Of a stretch of DNA of 64,000 nt, positions 34,698-45,899 are shown one piece after another. The notes below the pieces were generated by a model. It was not told the origin of the DNA. It ran no database searches and saw nothing but the letters and a program-made list of their open reading frames with translations. Made by a program: the position numbers and the translations under genes. Every line of letters starts with the position of its first letter. The first letter of the stretch is position 1. Source of the stretch: Crossaster papposus (lineage: Eukaryota; Echinodermata; Asteroidea; Velatida; Solasteridae); the NCBI GenBank assembly GCA_037893245.1, contig JBAIAA010000254.1, forward strand, positions 868,001-932,000. Reading direction: 5' to 3'.

Positions 34698-35005
34698 AAG
34701 GTAAAGGTACACCATTTACAAATATCAAAAAATATTACTACCGAATTATTAGAAAATATCTTACTTATTTAAAAGTAAATAATGATTCTAGGCATTCAGC
34801 AAAATGATTGCGCTAGATATCCTGTAATTGTTCCGAACAAATTTGAGTTTTATAAAAAAAGTTTACGATTGCCGGACGGCAATCGCGACAACAACAACAA
34901 CAAGACCAACTTCCCGACGCCGGTTGAAAACTAACGCCATTTTCTTGCTTTTTTTTCTCGGCATCCATGGTTGTAAAACTTTGGACACACCAATGGTGTA
35001 TTATA
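34698..35005 (-). mobile_element. Family A MITE, copy 7, internally deleted
   Basis: Starts at TTTAAAGGTAAAGGTACACC (end slightly expanded). The 5' family blocks beyond the ATGGATGCCGAG block are missing: TTTGGACAC is joined directly to ACCAATGGTGTATTAT, so about 80 bp near this end was lost. The internal hairpin is perfect, with 9-bp arms CGATTGCCG and CGGCAATCG (34866-34885). Confidence 0.85.
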
Positions 35006-35820
35006 TCTGTACAGAAAGCAGTATATTGGTTATATTCAATCTTTGACGCATGTAGGAGGAGGGGCGGGGCTATAACCGCCTCGTGTTTGTTCTCCAATGA
35101 AGCAAGGAACGGGTCTTCAAGACAGTATACGGTAACGTTTGTCGTCAGGGTTCTGTAATGTATAAAGGAATACCTGCAAAGAAAACGTTCGGATTCTCTG
35201 TTTACAGTGTTTACGGGGTCACCATACACCCAACATTGTGTCTTTAAAAAATGCTGATTAATTGTTTACTATCAAATAAGTTGAAAGGGCCAAATATTTT
35301 GATCTAAACAAGATCTGCTTCGGAGCCAAAATGGCCGTATACATGAAACAAACATAATTATAAAGGGGAACATATAAACATGATGCATAACACGGTTGGG
35401 ATAGGAAAACAAAAGAGGGGTACAGAAAGTGGGGTGGAAGAACCAACAAAAAAGAGGGTTGGGTTAAGGAATGAAAGAGGTCAGAGTGGGTAGGATCAAA
35501 GACGGACCGATGGGGTAAACGGGTGAAAAACCTTGGTGGAAAAGGGGAAACCACAAGGAAAGGAACCAGGGTGAAGATCAAAGGGAAGAACTATTACAGT
35601 AGAATACTCTACTTGTACGAAAGGCATATTGAAACAAAATTGATTCGGACAGACATGTGAATTTTTGGCGTCTACAAAATACCAACAAGCACTCCTCACC
35701 ATACGTACTATACCGTGGCTAATATAAGAGAACCCCCTCCCCCCCCCAAAAAAAAAAAAGAAGTAAAAAGTGGGTTTAAGATTAAACCGTACTAGTTTGA
35801 GCCCGAGAAAAACAATATCA

Positions 35821-36111
35821 TTAACGTTTCATATTTTTACCGATGAAACATTTACGAGCACTACCCCCAGGCGTGTTCTTCATCTCAACATTGCCAGCGA
35901 GGTCATGAAACAGTGATGCGAACGATAGCACGCGTCCGTGTTTAGACAAGAAAGGTAACGATTGAATGTTCCCATTCTCTTTGATAAAAACGGCGGTGTG
36001 ATCTGCATGGGCGTTCACCTGGGAAGCAGTTTTATAAAACGCTGGTCTAGTTTTGAATAGCTGGTCTCTATGTCTCCTTTGAGACAGGGAGGGGTTTGAA
36101 TCATGCAACAG
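35821..36111 (-). CDS. Possible internal/terminal exon, no family recognised
   Basis: On the minus strand, 96 codons are open from just after an in-frame TAG (36114-36112) to TAA (35823-35821). No ATG is near the start, so it would have to be an exon or gene remnant. An acceptor-like CCCCTCCCTGTCTCAAAG lies at about 36090-36073. The peptide is soluble-looking and of balanced composition (e.g. NAHADHTAVFIKENGN, FASLFHDLAGNVEMKN, ending CFIGKNMKR). No domain was recognised. It may be a decayed transposon ORF. Confidence 0.18.
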   Translation of the reverse strand: MLHDSNPSLSQRRHRDQLFKTRPAFYKTASQVNAHADHTAVFIKENGNIQSLPFLSKHGRVLSFASLFHDLAGNVEMKNTPGGSARKCFIGKNMKR

Positions 36112-36119
36112 CTACCGGG

Positions 36120-36560
36120 GATTGGTCGCTGCGAGATGGCAGGAGCGTGACTCAAGACCCACGATCTCTTCTCGCGCGTCCGGTATAAACCCGTTCTTCG
36201 CTTTCTCCCTGATCGAGCGACCACCTCTCCAGCTTTCTCTTTTCCCCCTCTCGCTTGCTACGACCTCTTACCATCTCGCCGCGGTGTTGTGCACCCTACT
36301 TCTCTCCGCGCCTGCACAGCAGCGCCCGAGCCAGGCCCGCGGGACGATCACCGGGGATTAATTTAAGAGATTGTACTTAATTAATAAGATCCTTCGCCGG
36401 CCGGGGGAGTACGGGGTATATGGAGAAGAAGACTCGAGGGGGAGGAAAAAGCGGCGAAGCCAGAGCTCTAAACAGCACAACGACCTTACTCCTTGCGGCT
36501 TGAATTTCCGCCTTTTCTCTGCACAGCTCCACTACACAGGGCCCGGCGTTTATTAAAAAC
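36120..36560. promoter_or_regulatory. GC-rich block between 36.1 and 36.6 kb
   Basis: CpG-bearing sequence (CGCCGCGGTGTTG, CCCGCGGGACGATC, CGCCGGCCGGGGG) with an embedded AT core TTGTACTTAATTAATAAG. The look is that of an enhancer or promoter; no start codon or donor stands out. Confidence 0.3.
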
Positions 36561-37337
36561 GGCTCGAGATCTTAGAGTTTTTTCTATCCCGGTTGTCGAT
36601 CTGTAGACTAGCGGATATTGTTCTTTTACGAGACCCAGAAATTGTCGGTTTTCGTTTTTTTTACCTTCTTCTTCTCTCTTGCCTGCTCAATATGTCTCCC
36701 GTCGAGTTATAACAACGATGTTTTTGTGTTTATGCAGGTAGATTGATTTTTGTGTGTGCTTAGATTGGTCCTGGGAGAGGACCATTTTGATCTCACTTCT
36801 TGAAATCCCGATTGCCTGGCGTCTTGATATTTTAATAACTAAGACAATTTCGGATATGCCACTCTCCGTTGGAGAGAAGATGTCCACAATCACACGCTGT
36901 TGTCCAAACATTTCTCGAGAGACTGTCGAAATGTGGTTCACGTTTTACGAATCCGCTGGGCGCGAGTTTTGCGCTTACGTCGCCTTTTTGTCACAAACCT
37001 ATTTCCAGGCACTTCATAATGTTGGTTCTTATACATACAGTTGCACGTAACAGGAATGTTCTTAAATGAAACACAAAATATTTTTTTCCCCATCAACATC
37101 ATTCTGTCCACCCGTTTGGTTCATTTAATTAGAAAAATTACACTCGGTATATAGAGCGCAGACCTCCGCCTCAACCGCCAAAACTCCCAATGTTAAAAAT
37201 CATTCGTGATAAAGTGATTCAGAACCCTTATCTGGAGCCAGATCAATCTGAACATTTACTGGTTCATCCTTGACCCATATTGCTATCGACCCATTAGAAT
37301 CCTTCCAGTAGTTTTGTTTTCTGTAATCTTCCTAACA

Positions 37338-37402
37338 AACAGACAGCCCGACAGACAGACAGAGAAGCAGCCCGCCCGACAGAAAGACAGACAGACAGAC
37401 CA
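37338..37402 (+). repeat. (ACAG)n microsatellite, interrupted
   Basis: ACAGACAG arrays separated by CCCG interruptions. Confidence 0.9.
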
Positions 37403-37601
37403 GGTCAATTACATAACCCCTGGCTCTCGGAGATGGGCGAAGATATTTTGAGGCAAAGTCATGTCTTTAGAGTGATTAAAATTTACCAATAAATTAGGCG
37501 AGCAGGTTCTAAAAGTTGACCGCACAGTCATAATGCAGATACCACTCGGCACTCCTATAACCTATCCACACTTTATACTGATCAACTGAAACCGTTTTTC
37601 C

Positions 37602-37966
37602 TAAGGTCGTATACACCATTGGCAATTGCTTGAATTATCAGGAATGGGTGGATTTGGGGGGTTGTATTTTATAGTAAATATTGTTTAACTGACCTGTCCT
37701 AAGTTTTACAATCATGGATGCCGAGACAAACAAGCAGGCAAATTGGTGTTCGTTTTCAACCGTCGGCAGTTGCTCTTTTGGTATTTATGTTATTTTTCAG
37801 ACGGCAATCGCGATTTTTTTTTAAATAAAATTTAATATTTTGAAACAATGACAGAATACCTGGATGACTAGAATCATTATTTACTAACAAATAAGTCAGA
37901 TATTTCCTAATAATTCGGTAGTAAAAAAATGTTCGATGTCTGCAAAATGGTCTATACGACGTTTAA
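37602..37966 (+). mobile_element. Family A MITE, copy 8
   Basis: Left end TAAGGTCGTATACACCATTGG and right end ATGGTCTATACGACGTTTAA; both ends have GTCGTATA instead of GTAGGATA, matching each other, so this copy is a subtype with co-varied ends. One hairpin arm is lost (only ACGGCAATCGCG remains). Confidence 0.88.
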
Positions 37967-37969
37967 AGA

Positions 37970-39790
37970 TATGGTTTTGCTTTACTTAAACACAAATGGG
38001 TATAACTCCTAAACGGGTTGTCTCATAATGTGGAAAATAGTACTGTGAAGTACCTTAAAATAGTATGGTCAGTAAAAAAAACCAATAGGAATAGACTGGA
38101 ATCCTGTAAGATTCAATTCATTTTTGATTCTGTTATAATAGTATTACGTTAAAGTAATATTTCAAAAATTGATTGTGACCTTTCGTGCGTTATAGGAGTT
38201 GCTCATTAAACAAATATATTATCCAGGTTTTTGTTTTATTAGATGGTGCCTTATACGTGCGAGAGATCGGTGCATGGTATAAAAAGCGCTGACTTGGACA
38301 AAATAAATGGGACCTTAGAAAACTGTCTCACGCGTGCACTCACGGAGTATACATTACCGATGCTTTGAAGACATGCACGGCCAAATTAGATGGCAATTGA
38401 AATGCACTCCAGAAAAAGGGAGAGAAGGATGCCTGCGGCTACGAATGCATTTCCCAATGATTTGCGAAAGCGCTGACAATTTCAAGAAATTATTTAGCGT
38501 GCAGGAGAATACGCTCAGCTCTTCTATATAAAGGGCCCACCACCGCAGCGCTTACAGAAACAAGCTTGTATTTTTGCCGGTTATTTAAAAACAACAACAT
38601 TGAACTGAAGTCAGCGACTAGCATTTGTTCCCTCTTTAGTAACACGTTCAGCTACCCGAAAAACAATACAATGATTCTGCTGTTTCATGACGAATATCTT
38701 AAAATCTTGAAAGCCTTTTTGTCACATTTAGATGTAGAACTTTTTTTATATTATATATTCCGTCTCGAATACTGAATGAACAGTGAATTTCTGATTAGAA
38801 TTGCTGTTAATTAACTCGTGGTATTTTAAGGAATGCATTGCATGGTATTTTGTATTAAATAGTATTAGTGTAGAAGCGCCTTGTTCAGTAATGTTGAATA
38901 TATTCTGCTTTTTCGCCCGATTGTATACTAACGTTTTTTTCTTAATACAATTGTTCGGATCTTAAATTACATTACATGTATGTGTAACATAATTTGGCCT
39001 ATTTAGGAAAGGTATATGTTTTGCATAATTTGTTTACCTTTGGCCCGTGTGCGTTTAGTATAATAAGCACAACCTCAGTGTATATCAATGGTATCCGGGG
39101 AGAAAATTAATTAAATGCTGCGATTTAATGTACCCAGTCGAGGGCAACACATTTGCGCGCATGCACGGTTCGCCTTCGAGACGTCTTTAGTATAAGAAAC
39201 CGAATACGAAACCTTGGTATAAGGCCGAATAACCGAATCAGAGCAATTGGCGAGTGCACTTACGCAAAACGCTCCTAACTGAATTTACGGCTCCGCAAAT
39301 GACACATAGCGATGCTGCATGAAGGACTATGCATTGGTTAAACAAAAAGTATAGGGAGGAAAAAAGGACTGTTGTACGTGGACGCTAATATCGTCCACTG
39401 AGTTATTTCTCTAATTTAATATGCAAATCAGCCCGGGATGCGGTAATTTAATAGTCGGCGTACACATTATTATGTCGTAAAGGAGGGACTGGCACCAACT
39501 GCGGCGTAGCGTGCAGACACGACTGATAGCTTTGGGCTCCGATGGTGGGTCGCTGCCGTTTATTCGCCTGAGTGGTTAAATTCTCATTACACAAATACAA
39601 GATATATAATTTGACTGAATAAATGCACCCACAAGATGTGGTCGGTAGCCAAAACGTTTTTTAAAAACATTTTTTAAAAATACCAAATGTTTATGAAATA
39701 CCTTACTGGATCTGTTGGTGATGACAGTCTATATAAAGATCCTGTGAAATTGTGGCACCTGGTGGGCCGTCATTTTTTAAGAAAAGTGGT
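37970..39790. other. No gene recognised; octamer-bearing block at 39.4 kb
   Basis: AT-rich DNA without long frames. A block at about 39385-39590 has ATGCAAAT (octamer), TAATTTAATAG and GCGGCGTAGCG and looks regulatory. A strong TATA-like TATATAAAG lies at about 39731. Confidence 0.4.
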
Positions 39791-39800
39791 ATTTGTATAC

Positions 39801-39995
39801 GTTTGTTTATGGTGTAAGTCGAGGAGTTTCTTTTGTTTCTCTCGATAATTTCCTTTGTTTGTAGTCTAACTTTTTCCGACGGCTCTCATTGGTTTTGTAC
39901 ACGAATCTCAATCGAGGACGTCTTCGATTCTAACCCTAACCCCAATTCACCTTCGTGTCGCCAGGCATGTGTCCTACATTTACACCATAAACAAA
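39801..39995. repeat. Inverted repeat with 16-bp arms
   Basis: TTTGTTTATGGTGTAA (about 39802-39817) and its complement TTACACCATAAACAAA (39980-39995), 162 bp apart. A possible small MITE; no duplication of target is evident. CTAACCCTAACCCC lies inside at 39932. Confidence 0.5.
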
Positions 39996-40104
39996 GTAAC
40001 GCAAACTTTTAAACAAGTCAATCTTTGCTATTATACATACAACACTAACCCTAAATCCATCCAATTCTGAAAATTATAGCAAAAGCAATTGTTGTACATT
40101 ACCT

Positions 40105-40479
40105 TTAAAGGGATCGTATACGTTTGGTAATTGGAACCCATTGTTTGTTTCAATCCTATATAGTTATAGATGTATACCATAAAACTAACCTGTACAAATT
40201 TCATTTCAAAAGGTGGTAGCGATTTTGAGATATATGTCCACGCCGAAAGAATAATCTGCATTGGAATACACAGTCTGAGAAACGTCACTGCAGTAACGCT
40301 TCTCAGATTCAATTTTTGTTGGGATAAAAAGTGATATCTTTTTCCATAACCGCAGTACTTCAAAGTGAAAAGCTTCTAAAAATGCATTATACTATCCAAA
40401 GCTGCTGTACTTCTTACCAAGTAAGTTTTTATTGCCATACATTTTTGGAGTAATTACCAAACGTATACGATCCCTTTAA
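40105..40479. mobile_element. TTAA-flanked element with 24-bp terminal inverted repeats
   Basis: TTAA-AGGGATCGTATACGTTTGG on the left and CCAAACGTATACGATCCCT-TTAA on the right, with AATTACC/GGTAATT extending the pairing. About 375 bp, with no coding content. Same size class and same TTAA flank as family A, but unrelated inside; the GTATAC core resembles the subtype ends of family A copy 8. Confidence 0.85.
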
Positions 40480-40523
40480 GCCAGGCTTCTTTTAGAAAGA
40501 AAAAACACCTGTCAGTACATTAG

Positions 40524-40900
40524 TTATGTAGTGGACTTTTGCAAGACAACGATTGTAGGTATAATTATGGTCGGAAAGCAGCGCCCACTAAGATATGCCG
40601 GAAGAGACACGGCTCGTTTTCTTTGTGACATATCTTTTACACATTCATAACATGTATAACACGTAACAACCGGAACATTTTTCGCGCCGATAGTCTTATA
40701 ATCCATCCACTCTTTCTCACATCTGATGTATTCTGATGAAAACAAAAACCTTTCCAAAACTGTGTCGAGGGAATTAAATGTCAGTGTGAATTTGACATTT
40801 GTAAAAATATTCATTAAAGCATGGGATATTTCCCCCGAGAACCGCGTTACTTTTTTTTCTACGCCCACGTGCCGTCTAAAGAATAACATTCCGTTTATCA
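40524..40900 (-). other. Unassigned open frame, probably fortuitous
   Basis: A 121-125 codon open frame on the minus strand, AT-rich with no recognisable motif. The first ATG is four codons in (GGA ATG TTA). No splice or promoter context favours it. Confidence 0.1.
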
Positions 40901-41206
40901 AAATAGTTCCTCCTTTCAGTTCAGTTCAGTTCATTTATCCTTGAAAATTAATATTCGTAATTTTCGTTGGGAAACATTCCTTTTTTTGGTAGACAGTCTT
41001 AGATAGAATGTTGGCTTTAATGTAAAGTTCAATAGTAGATTTCTCTCACAGGCGGACATTTTTGTCGAAAAAAATGCAACTGCGTATTTTACGCAATTAA
41101 GCACACGTTGCGCAACGTGTAAAAATGTTCTGAACACGCGCGCTTGTTGCTCGAAATGTGTTCGAATGGCGGCGCAGCCGATGTGCGCTATGCAAGTTTA
41201 CGTTAA

Positions 41207-41447
41207 CCAGTTCGCGCCGTGATTATGTTAAAATAAACGAGCCGAGGCACAGGATTATTTTTAACGAAATTCGATCCGAGGCGGGTTCAGGCCGATGGTA
41301 CCGGGAAGCACACCCACGCATTTCAGGCCAGTTGCTCGCTGCTGACATACACTTTTTCCGGCCTTGCTCGTGACGTGTTTATGTGTCATCCGTTTCAAAT
41401 CCGGGGACAGCTTTGCGTGTATATATACGTCCTCCGGCGCGAACTGG
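41207..41447 (+). mobile_element. Family B MITE, copy 1, full length
   Basis: CCAGTTCGCGCCG at the left and CGGCGCGAACTGG at the right are perfect inverted ends. The left flank is TTAA (41203-41206); the right flank is TAAA, one change from TTAA. Internal landmarks: GAGCCGAGG, GCGGGTTCAGGCCGAT, ACCGGGAAGCACACCCA, CTCGCTGCTGACA. 241 bp, no coding capacity. Confidence 0.9.
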
Positions 41448-42987
41448 TAAATGCTGATGCACATGGTTGATCTGTAGGAAATTACGTCACTTAAGAAAAT
41501 ACCATTAAAGCGCTATGAAGTTATGCAACCTCGCTAGGTGTGTTTGTTTTCTGGTGTGAATCAATGTGAAAGCTGAATAAGATTTGCAATTCGGTCGCGA
41601 AACTATGATTATCAGGCTTAACGGTAAGCACCTACGTGTGTACAGTGAACTAAAACTTTATTGCTTGAATGCAGATATTTAGTCAGTCCCAATATTAGTC
41701 CGAATTACTTGACTGCGGTTTGGGAATACACACGAGTCCATGCGGTAGCGGCAGCAGCCACTTGCCACATATTCGTATGCAATTTCAAGCCTCAGCCAAG
41801 TGATTCTGACACGACTGTTATTGTCAGTTAGTAACTCCACGTGTATGGAACACATAGATTACCTGTTTTTTTATGGTTTAGATCAACAAAGAAGTTTTTT
41901 CACCAATCCGGGCTGAACCAATATTTGCGAATTGAGCGATCTCTTCCTATAATGTCAACACTATCAAGCATACCAACCTCGGCCCAATACCCCACATGAG
42001 TCCATTTTCTCCCGTCTCGTCGTTTTTTCCCTCCTCCTTTCTTCAGCCGTAATTTCATATCTTTCGGTTCCTGCCAATTTGTACGCCAGGTCGGACATCG
42101 AAAGATAATGGTCATGAAAACGTACGGTGTTTATTGAGAAAATAACTACTGCTAAATGTTGGTAGGGAGTTTTAATAACCACTGTACTGACACGGCGTGT
42201 CCAGGTTCCAGCATATAGCTTGTTCGTTTGTTATTTTCATAGTCTAAAGAAGTTTATTTTGAATGTTTACTTCATTACACTAAAAAAAGACGTATATTTG
42301 TATCTGTTGCATTCTTATTTTTGTATGATCCTATAATAAGACTAACCTTATAACATAAAGTTTCAACTTAATTAAGTTTGTCAAGTTGCGCAGTTCAATG
42401 GTTAACGTTGCTACCAATTTATTGCAAATATTACTCCAATTCAACAATAAGATTTAGCTAAAACATGATTGTAGCAAAGGTCGAAAGCTTAAAGGGCGAT
42501 GGACAATTTCCTGAAAGGAAACATAGTGTTGCGATTTTATTTTTTGGAAAAACACTGTGAACTATATCAAAAATAGCTGTAGGGCGCCAGTGTCTTTAAT
42601 ATTTCCCTGCCATTTGACATTGTGCAATGAGCTGTAAGCCCAAAGCATAATTATGATAAGTTAGATTTTAAATATGAATAGCTATAAACACGTACCGCCA
42701 TATATCACAACTGCAAATGCCGAAGGTTCCTTTCCATAAATAATCATTTTATGAAGCATATGAAGTGATCATGTCATAAGCACCAAAATAACATCTTTCA
42801 TCGTCCACGATGCGATGATGCTTCACAAATCCCCATAATTCTTCCTGAAGAAGGTGCATTCGCACCGAAAGCTCGGTTTCTCTTCCGGTGAGCACTGAGT
42901 ATAGGCCTATTTATATTTTCACATGCTCTTCAGTGCTACGCAGCATCTCCATATTATATTATTATATTTATATATATATTTATCTAT

Positions 42988-43224
42988 ACACCCTAAAAAC
43001 CGATCGGTTGAAAATAACCAATTGATTGGTAGATATTAGTTCAACCAATATATTGGTCAATTTTAACCATTTGTAATTTTAACCAATATTTTGGTTAAAA
43101 TTACCAATACCATTGGTTATTTCGAGCACTCTTTTGGTTAAAATTTACCAATTTCATTGGTTGGACACATAATTGTTATCTACCAATCAGTTGGTTATTT
43201 TAAACAATACGTTTTTTAGGGTGT
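42988..43224. mobile_element. Foldback MITE with ACACCCTAAAAA ends
   Basis: Ends ACACCCTAAAAA (42988-42999) and TTTTTTAGGGTGT (43212-43224), with long inverted arms rich in CCAAT/ATTGG words (AACCAATTGATTGGTAGATA on the left; TATCTACCAATCAGTTGGTT on the right). Centre is also palindromic (AACCAATATTTTGGTTAAAA). Confidence 0.85.
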
Positions 43225-43655
43225 TTAACAAAATGTGAATTATGTACATGTAAATATAAAAATAAGCACGCATTCGATATAGGAGCCATATTTTCATTTT
43301 TGTTGGCTGCCCTATTATTGGCACCCCGGCACCCCTTGTCTCCCCCCCTCTCTCTCTTTTTTTTCTGCGTAATGTCATATCCACACGGAACGCGACTGGG
43401 GAGAGCTAATATTATCTTAAATCACGCCCAGCGCGATTGGTAAACATACAGCGCGCTGGGAACGCGGGCTTGGCACGCTGTGGCTTCCGCCCGTTTGATC
43501 TGCGCACGGCACTGGCGCTGCCGCATTGCCCGTCACTGCGATGAGGTATAAAGTGAAGGAATGCCATGAAGTGAGTAGAGCTCTTTAATTAAAGGGGTAG
43601 TTTCGTCCTGTAATCTCCGGGAAAATGTATGTTTTTTTTATTGTTTACTTATCCT

Positions 43656-44124
43656 CTATAGACGATGTGCCCTCTGACGTCACGTGTTTACATCTGCATT
43701 CGAATGTGCCCGGCAGTATGCGCACACATCGTGTTTTACATAACATTTGCTTAAAGAGTGACGTCGCAGGTCAGATCGCCTTTGAATTATGTAACCTCTA
43801 ATGTCACCTCTTAACCAGTTCGCGCCGGGATTATTTTAACATCACCGAGCCGAGGGGCGGGATTATTTTTACCGAAACTCGATCTGAAGCGGGTTCAGGC
43901 CGATAGTACCGGGAAGCACACCCAAGCATTTCCGGCCTTGCTCGCTGCTGACAGACATTCCCGAACTTGAACTTGGCGTGTTTATGCGTCATCCGTTTTG
44001 AATTTGGGGAAACTTTGCGTTTATATACGTCATCCGGCGCCAAATTTATGTAAAACATGATGCGTGCGCATACTGCCGGGCACATTTTTTAATACAGATG
44101 TAAACAGAGGGCACATCGTCTATT
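43656..44124 (+). mobile_element. Family C foldback MITE, copy 2, interrupted by family B
   Basis: Left arm from CTATAGACGATGTGCCCTCTG to CACCTCTTAA (43814), then family B (43815-44040), then the rest of family C from AAATTTATGTAAAACATGA to GGGCACATCGTCTAT. Without the insert it matches the 14.9 kb copy nearly base for base. Carries the same TGACGTCACGTGTTTAC motif near 43676. Confidence 0.92.
43815..44040 (+). mobile_element. Family B MITE, copy 2, nested, right end cut
   Basis: CCAGTTCGCGCCG begins directly after host TTAA. Runs through the same internal landmarks as the 41.2 kb copy to CATCCGGCGC, where the last seven bases of the right end (GAACTGG) and the second TTAA are missing and host sequence resumes. 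Confidence 0.92.
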
Positions 44125-44704
44125 GAAGGATTGGTTGAAAGGAAACTAACCTAATGTATTTCTGTTTCCGAGAATGAAGCTAACCAGCTTAGCAACCAAT
44201 GGGTTCCTTGAGGTTTCACCAACGCTTTGAAACAACCAAAATACAAATATGTTGTTATTTTAAAGACAAAATGTAAGACCTTTACCACCCTTTAGTTGTA
44301 TCACATGCCTTCGGTTTCTATACTCTGATAAATAAGTTCTCAATCCGTCCAAAACTGAAGTCTTTATACCAACGTGTCTTTCTAGATGGTGAAACTACTT
44401 GAACACAAGTATTTACCGTGTCATTCCCTTTAAAATCTAAAATCAGCACTTGGTATTACGTATACTCCGTAGAGAGACTGACACTCAAAATTAAATTGTC
44501 AAAACACAATCGCCAGGCGCACGGTATTCTCTTTTTCGTTGGGGGGGAGAGGGATAATTACGAATTGACGCTTCTCCGCGGAGCTATTTTCATTTTGCAT
44601 CTTGGGTATTGGAGAAGTTCCGTATCTGCTTTTAATGATTCATTTTCTTAATTGAAGTTTAGCGAGGTGTAGAGTATATGAAAAAAATTCAAAAAGATTT
44701 TTGG

Positions 44705-44770
44705 GATTTTTATTTTTATTTATGTATTTATTTATTTATTTATTTTTTTATATATTTTTTTTTGGGGGGT
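44705..44770. repeat. (TTTA)n low-complexity tract
   Basis: TTTATTTATGTATTTATTTATT arrays leading into a T-run and GGGGGG. Confidence 0.9.
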
Positions 44771-44791
44771 CTTATAATACCTCCAAATAGG

Positions 44792-45044
44792 CACTTGGGG
44801 AGACAATCCCATAGAGATGTACACAAACTTAAAACAGTCCTAACTTGTTTACCCTAACCCTTTTCTCTAAGATCTTCGAGATTTATGCTATTTAGACCAA
44901 AATCTGTCGTTCTAGGACAAAAATAACTCCCAAATATCGTTTTTTAGGGTAGCTATAGACGCTTAGGGAGACACTGAAATGTCTCCCTAAGTGCCACTGT
45001 CTTCTTATTACCTAGAAACTTACGCTAATTTGTCTCCCCAAGTG
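44792..45044. mobile_element. MITE with 15-bp perfect ends and an internal hairpin
   Basis: CACTTGGGGAGACAA (44792-44806) and TTGTCTCCCCAAGTG (45030-45044) are perfect inverted ends. Inside, CTTAGGGAGACA (44962-44973) and TGTCTCCCTAAG (44980-44991) form a 12-bp hairpin that resembles the ends themselves. No coding frame. Confidence 0.8.
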
Positions 45045-45479
45045 AATCGAAACATTATGGTTTAGTTTTTGCTTCCGCGGGAACAGCACGATACCCATAT
45101 AGCGTTCACCTGTTCAAAATTATAGTGTAACATACATTTCAGATAATCTGGTAAATTAGAAAATGTTATGTTCTATGAAATGAAATATAATCTAGTCACG
45201 TAGTTTCAGGTTTCAAATTTACTAAACTATTCATAAATATCACTGCGTTCAAAATGTCATTCGTTAAATGTCAGAATGTTCAATCATTGTCTAGAGTAAA
45301 GACCATTTCGATGTGTCATTATCTCACATTTCGGATATCGTTCCGTATTATCGCTCTGGTAGAGTTTGTACCACCGTTTGTACCACTCGTGTTCAGCTCA
45401 AATGCTAAGTATTGTAGTGGGGCAGATAGGGAAAATATTTAGGGGGGGGGGAGTTGTGCCTTTGATGTGGCTACATATC

Positions 45480-45582
45480 AGTTGTTGTAATTCAATATTC
45501 AATTTCTTATGTTTATTTCGAATTCAAATGAAAATATTCTATTGCTGGTTATGAAAATAAATGTTTGATTGATTGATACAAG
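45480..45582 (+). repeat. Possible retroelement 3' end with (TTGA)n tail
   Basis: GAAAATAAATGTTTGATTGATTGAT; an AATAAA followed by a short GATT array, similar in style to 1.75 kb and 48.45 kb. Confidence 0.35.
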
Positions 45583-45654
45583 TATGACATTTTCCACGCA
45601 GTCGGAGTATATAATGAGAAAGATATTTTGGCTAGGGTTATCGTAAATTTGTCC

Positions 45655-45870
45655 TTAATATGTATAGAAAAACAAGCAATTGTTACGATTTTAAAAATGG
45701 CTGCCACTGCGTGTTATTCTACCTATGATTTCTTCGAAGGACAAATCTGCGATGGATCCAAATATCTTGCTCATGACATACTCGGACTGTGCGCCAAATT
45801 CTATGCTAGCTTGCGTCATTAAAGGCACAATCATATCACCTATCTGTCGTACTATTGCCCCTGAATGCGA
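45655..45870. mobile_element. Foldback repeat, copy 2 of a dispersed pair
   Basis: ACAAGCAATTG, ATGGCTGCCACTGCGTGTTATTC, AAATCTGCGATGG and CACCTATCTGTCGTACT follow the order seen at 25.9-26.1 kb with many substitutions. An AT-rich segment between them differs. Confidence 0.55.
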
Positions 45871-45899
45871 TACAGTTAGGATGATCGGTTTGAAAGGGA

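Noticed and set aside
34813..35229. 138-codon frame (-)
   Set aside because: Most of it lies in family A copy 7; the Cys run comes from a CAACAA trinucleotide stretch.
36754..37050. 98-codon frame (+) downstream of TTTATGCAG
   Set aside because: An acceptor-like CAG precedes it, but the frame is interrupted before the ATG and the other strand is equally open; no family match.
39932..39946. CTAACCCTAACCCC as telomeric repeat
   Set aside because: Only two units, inside an inverted-repeat element.
41380..41410. B-box-like TTTCAAATCC
   Set aside because: It is part of the family B MITE body, with no A box at tRNA spacing.
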